This document shows positions 61,601 to 64,000 of a DNA stretch of 64,000 bases, in pieces. The translations under genes and the position numbers were made by a program. The stretch lies in the NCBI GenBank assembly GCA_021234155.1, contig JAJEKV010000013.1, forward strand, positions 1,625,787-1,689,786. Direction: 5' to 3'. The notes under the pieces were generated by a model, which worked only from the letters and a program-made list of their open reading frames with translations, was not told the origin of the DNA and searched no databases. Position 1 is the first letter of the stretch. Each line of letters starts with the position of its first letter. Source of the DNA: Isoetes taiwanensis. Its lineage: Eukaryota; Streptophyta; Lycopodiopsida; Isoetales; Isoetaceae.

Positions 61601-62740
61601 TATAGGCTTTGGATATGATTGTTGAAATTTTGTGTGGGGAGGGGGATGATGGAAGGGTTGTTAAAGTGGCTTGGTGGAAGTGTCTCCACCCGGGAGGATG
61701 GGGCTTAGCCATTACGGATTTGTATTTGCATAGTAAGGTGTTGGTCTCCAAGTTTGTTTGGAGCACTATCGAGGATGGAGCATCTTCTCTGGTCTTGTAT
61801 TTATTATTCGATCTCTTAAGCCATTGTGTGGCGTTTGGGAGGCGATCTATATATGTGGAGTTGCCACAGGCTTTGTTGTATGGTCTCAGGCCTTTCCCAC
61901 ATGCATCCCCTTTTCTCCACGGGGTGTGGCGGGCTTGGGATCATGCATTATGCTCTTCTAGCTAGATTATGCCTCGGTTTATCACCACTCTTCTCCTTTC
62001 TTGTGGGTTCCTCTACCCCCTGCGCACTTGCCCTTGGCTGCCAGCGTGCATGCTGGGCCTTGAGCCCGTTGGAGGCGAGCTGCTGTGATCACCTTGGAGG
62101 ATTGGTATTGGGGTGGTCAGCTAGCTTCATGGGAGTTCTTTCGAGCTCACTTTTCGCTGAGGGGTAGTGACAGGGCTATCACGGGAACAAGTGGCGGGGA
62201 AGTATTCCCTACACATACCTATAGTCCTTGAGGATGATGTGGTGGTGCGGGTTTGGAAGGTTCATCCGGGATGTTGTGTCTTCTTGTTTTGTGCGGGTCT
62301 TGTTAGGGTGCTGGCTATTCATGACATTACGCCGCCAGGGCAAGTGGTCTCTGCGACTTCGGGTTCTTGATGGCGCTCGTTTGGACATGGACATGGAGCT
62401 CACTTCCCCCACCAAGGTTAGGGTGCTTCTATGGCAGGTGGTGCACCGCTGTATCAGGGTGAATGCCCTTGTGAATCAGTTTCGGCCGGTGTGAGCCCTC
62501 TACCTTTGTTGTAGCCTTCATCATTGAGGCTGTGGAGCATTATGCGGTTTTATGCCCTCATTTGCGGGTTGCATGGGATTGGATCGAGGGGGTTACGTTT
62601 CATGTGAGATTGACTAATGTGATTCTTCATGTGTATCTGGTGCTTGGCGCTCTTGCGGCGGCAAGCCTTGCATCGTCGTGGCTTAGTTGGTGTGGCTGAT
62701 TTGGAAGCGGCGGCGGTTGTGGATCTTCGGGGGATTGACT
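61601..62740 (+). pseudogene. LINE array unit 2: C-terminal ORF2 region
   Basis: It repeats 58934-60055: VKVAWWKCLHPGG, KVLVSKFVWST, PHASPFLHGVWRAWDHA, then the zf-RVT-like zone near 62400-62490. It joins directly to pre-RT sequence near 62740. Confidence 0.82.
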
Positions 62741-64000
62741 GCAAAGAGGCCAGGAGTTGCATGGTCTCTATCGGGGAGTTGGAGAAAGATTGTGTATTCG
62801 TGTAGCATTAGGGAGAATCACGGTGTTGCGGCGTATTGTTGCTCTAGGCGGTTAAAAGTGCAGGGGAGGCGTGTGGCGACCCTTACCTAGTTGAAGAAGG
62901 AGGACACAAGTTCATCCCGGTGTTCTTGAGCTTGGAAGTGGCGGTATCTTAGCATCTATGGCGTCCGTTGCTTTGCCTGATGGCCGGACTTTGGAGGATC
63001 CCACTGATTTGCAGAGGTTCTCAGGATTTTTCGCACAGCGCACTCTTCCCTATGAGAAGGAGATGTAGGAGCTCGTTTTGGGGGCTGCTAAGCCATCTAT
63101 TCTGCCTCACCAGCATGAGAGCTTGGAAGCGGGGAGCTCTCGGAGAGGGATTTAAGCGGAGGCATGGCCACGGATAAATGTCACGGGTTGGATGGCATCC
63201 TGTGGAGTTCTTTCGGACTTATTGGGAGTGGGCTGGGTGAGTGCATTGTACCAGTGTATCTTGAGTTCTTTGCGGTCCTCTCAAATGGATAGGATCTTGA
63301 ATACCACATGCATTTCCTTGATTCCTAAGATTAAGCAGCCTTTCCCCATTAATGATTGGAGGCCTATATATCTCCTCGTTGTCCTCTGTGTACAAGATTA
63401 TTGCGAAAGCCCTGGCGAAAGTTGAAGCGGTGTTGACTTCTTCCATTAGTAAGGTGCGATGCGGGTTTGTTCTGGGAGGAACATTTTGACTAATGTTGTC
63501 GCGACTTATGAGGGCCTTTATTGGGCAGGAGAGCGAGTCAAGACATTGCCTATCTTAAGCTTGACTTTGCCAAAAGCCCTACGATAGTGTCGTTGGGAGT
63601 TCTTATGTAGTGATGTTAGCATTGGGCTGTGGTCCTCGCTTCTGAGAGGCGGCCATGGTGCATAGGTCGGGGCCAGACTACGGTGGTATGGGGGTGAACC
63701 CTCGCCTTTTTTCTCCTTAAGCGGAGAGGGTGCGTCGGGGGTGCCCTTTGGCGGTTTATGTTGTTACGATTGTGGCGAAGGCCTTTGTCTCGGTGTTTTT
63801 GGCTGCGGTGGAGAGGGTGGTGGATGGGCTTGGATGCGGGATGGTAGCAGTTATTAACAGTTCGTAGATGACATTCCTCTTCTTGATGGCGAGAAGAGAA
63901 TTGCGGAATGTGAAGGGTTTCTTTGGATACTTTCTCCTTGGCCTCGGGCATTCTTCTGAATTGGGGTAAATGCTCCGCATTATGGACCCAGCTGACTCTG
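62741..64000 (+). pseudogene. LINE array unit 3: pre-RT and RT, cut by the window edge
   Basis: It repeats unit 2 from GGAGTTGCATGGTCTCTATC onward, with the RT palm at 63190-63960. The catalytic motif reads FVDD near 63862. More indels than unit 2 disrupt it. It is open-ended at the right border. Confidence 0.8.

Larger units (their letters stand above)
54985..64000 (+). repeat. Permuted tandem array of LINE ORF2 units
   Basis: The order RT, C-terminal region, pre-RT region, RT repeats on one strand. The anchor GCATCTATGGC.TCC.TTGC occurs at 55423, 60267 and 62954. Subtracting the 2185-bp LTR insertion with its duplication leaves periods of about 2.66 and 2.69 kb. Junctions from C-terminal to pre-RT sequence lie near 60055 and 62740. 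The array carries no endonuclease domain or 3' UTR and runs off the window edge. It is therefore not three separate LINE insertions but tandem copies of an internal ORF2 segment. Confidence 0.85.

Noticed and set aside
54906-63980. Minus-strand ORFs across the LINE array
   Set aside because: They recur at equivalent positions in each unit opposite the RT frame and are antisense shadows of it.

Overview
The window reads as nuclear DNA of a land plant with a large, transposon-rich genome, and most probably a non-seed plant (fern, lycophyte or bryophyte). The genes are plant-type: an RMA-like RING E3 ligase, a 13-exon GH1 beta-glucosidase and an NPF/PTR transporter remnant. The intronless ORF at 38961-40208 has the motif set of microbial-type terpene synthases (MTPSL), a family known among land plants from non-seed lineages. 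That family knowledge is the main basis for the taxonomic inference.

Layout. 1-1430: minus-strand Ty3/gypsy LTR cut by the window edge. 2927-3857: RMA-like E3 ligase gene with one homopolymer frameshift. 5159-13156: complete but decayed minus-strand Ty3/gypsy element with both LTRs. 14742-30397: a very long plus-strand Ty3/gypsy-like element. Between its primer-binding site and its gag lies an unusual cassette of three ORFs, the first of which ends in a recognisable histone H3 domain (tail-like plus complete histone fold). A Helitron 3' end lies just before gag, and a 321-bp MITE with a 4-bp duplication sits in RNase H. 30940-32490: NPF transporter pseudogene, with the 3' LTR ending 543 bp upstream. 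34225-37959: GH1 beta-glucosidase on the minus strand. 38961-40208: MTPSL terpene synthase on the plus strand. 41030-54600: mostly retroelement debris (LINE 3' ends with microsatellite tails, a Tat-like gypsy pol, a chromovirus fragment). 54985-64000: a permuted tandem array of about 2.7-kb units of LINE ORF2 sequence, interrupted by a complete non-autonomous LTR element.

The likely functional host genes are the E3 ligase, the beta-glucosidase (one exon is disturbed) and the terpene synthase. The last two are divergent neighbours, about 1 kb apart; nothing else links them. Almost everything else is mobile DNA. Two decay signatures recur. In the H3 domain both in-frame stops replace glutamines conserved in histone H3 (CAG to TAG). 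Paralogous repeat copies also differ disproportionately, including by indels, at CAG/CTG/CCGG-type sites. This could be loss of methylated cytosines, long-read consensus error at methylated sites, or both, so reading-frame breaks here should not all be taken as biological.

Most interesting: the H3-fusion ORF inside the long gypsy element, the MTPSL gene, and the permuted LINE array.
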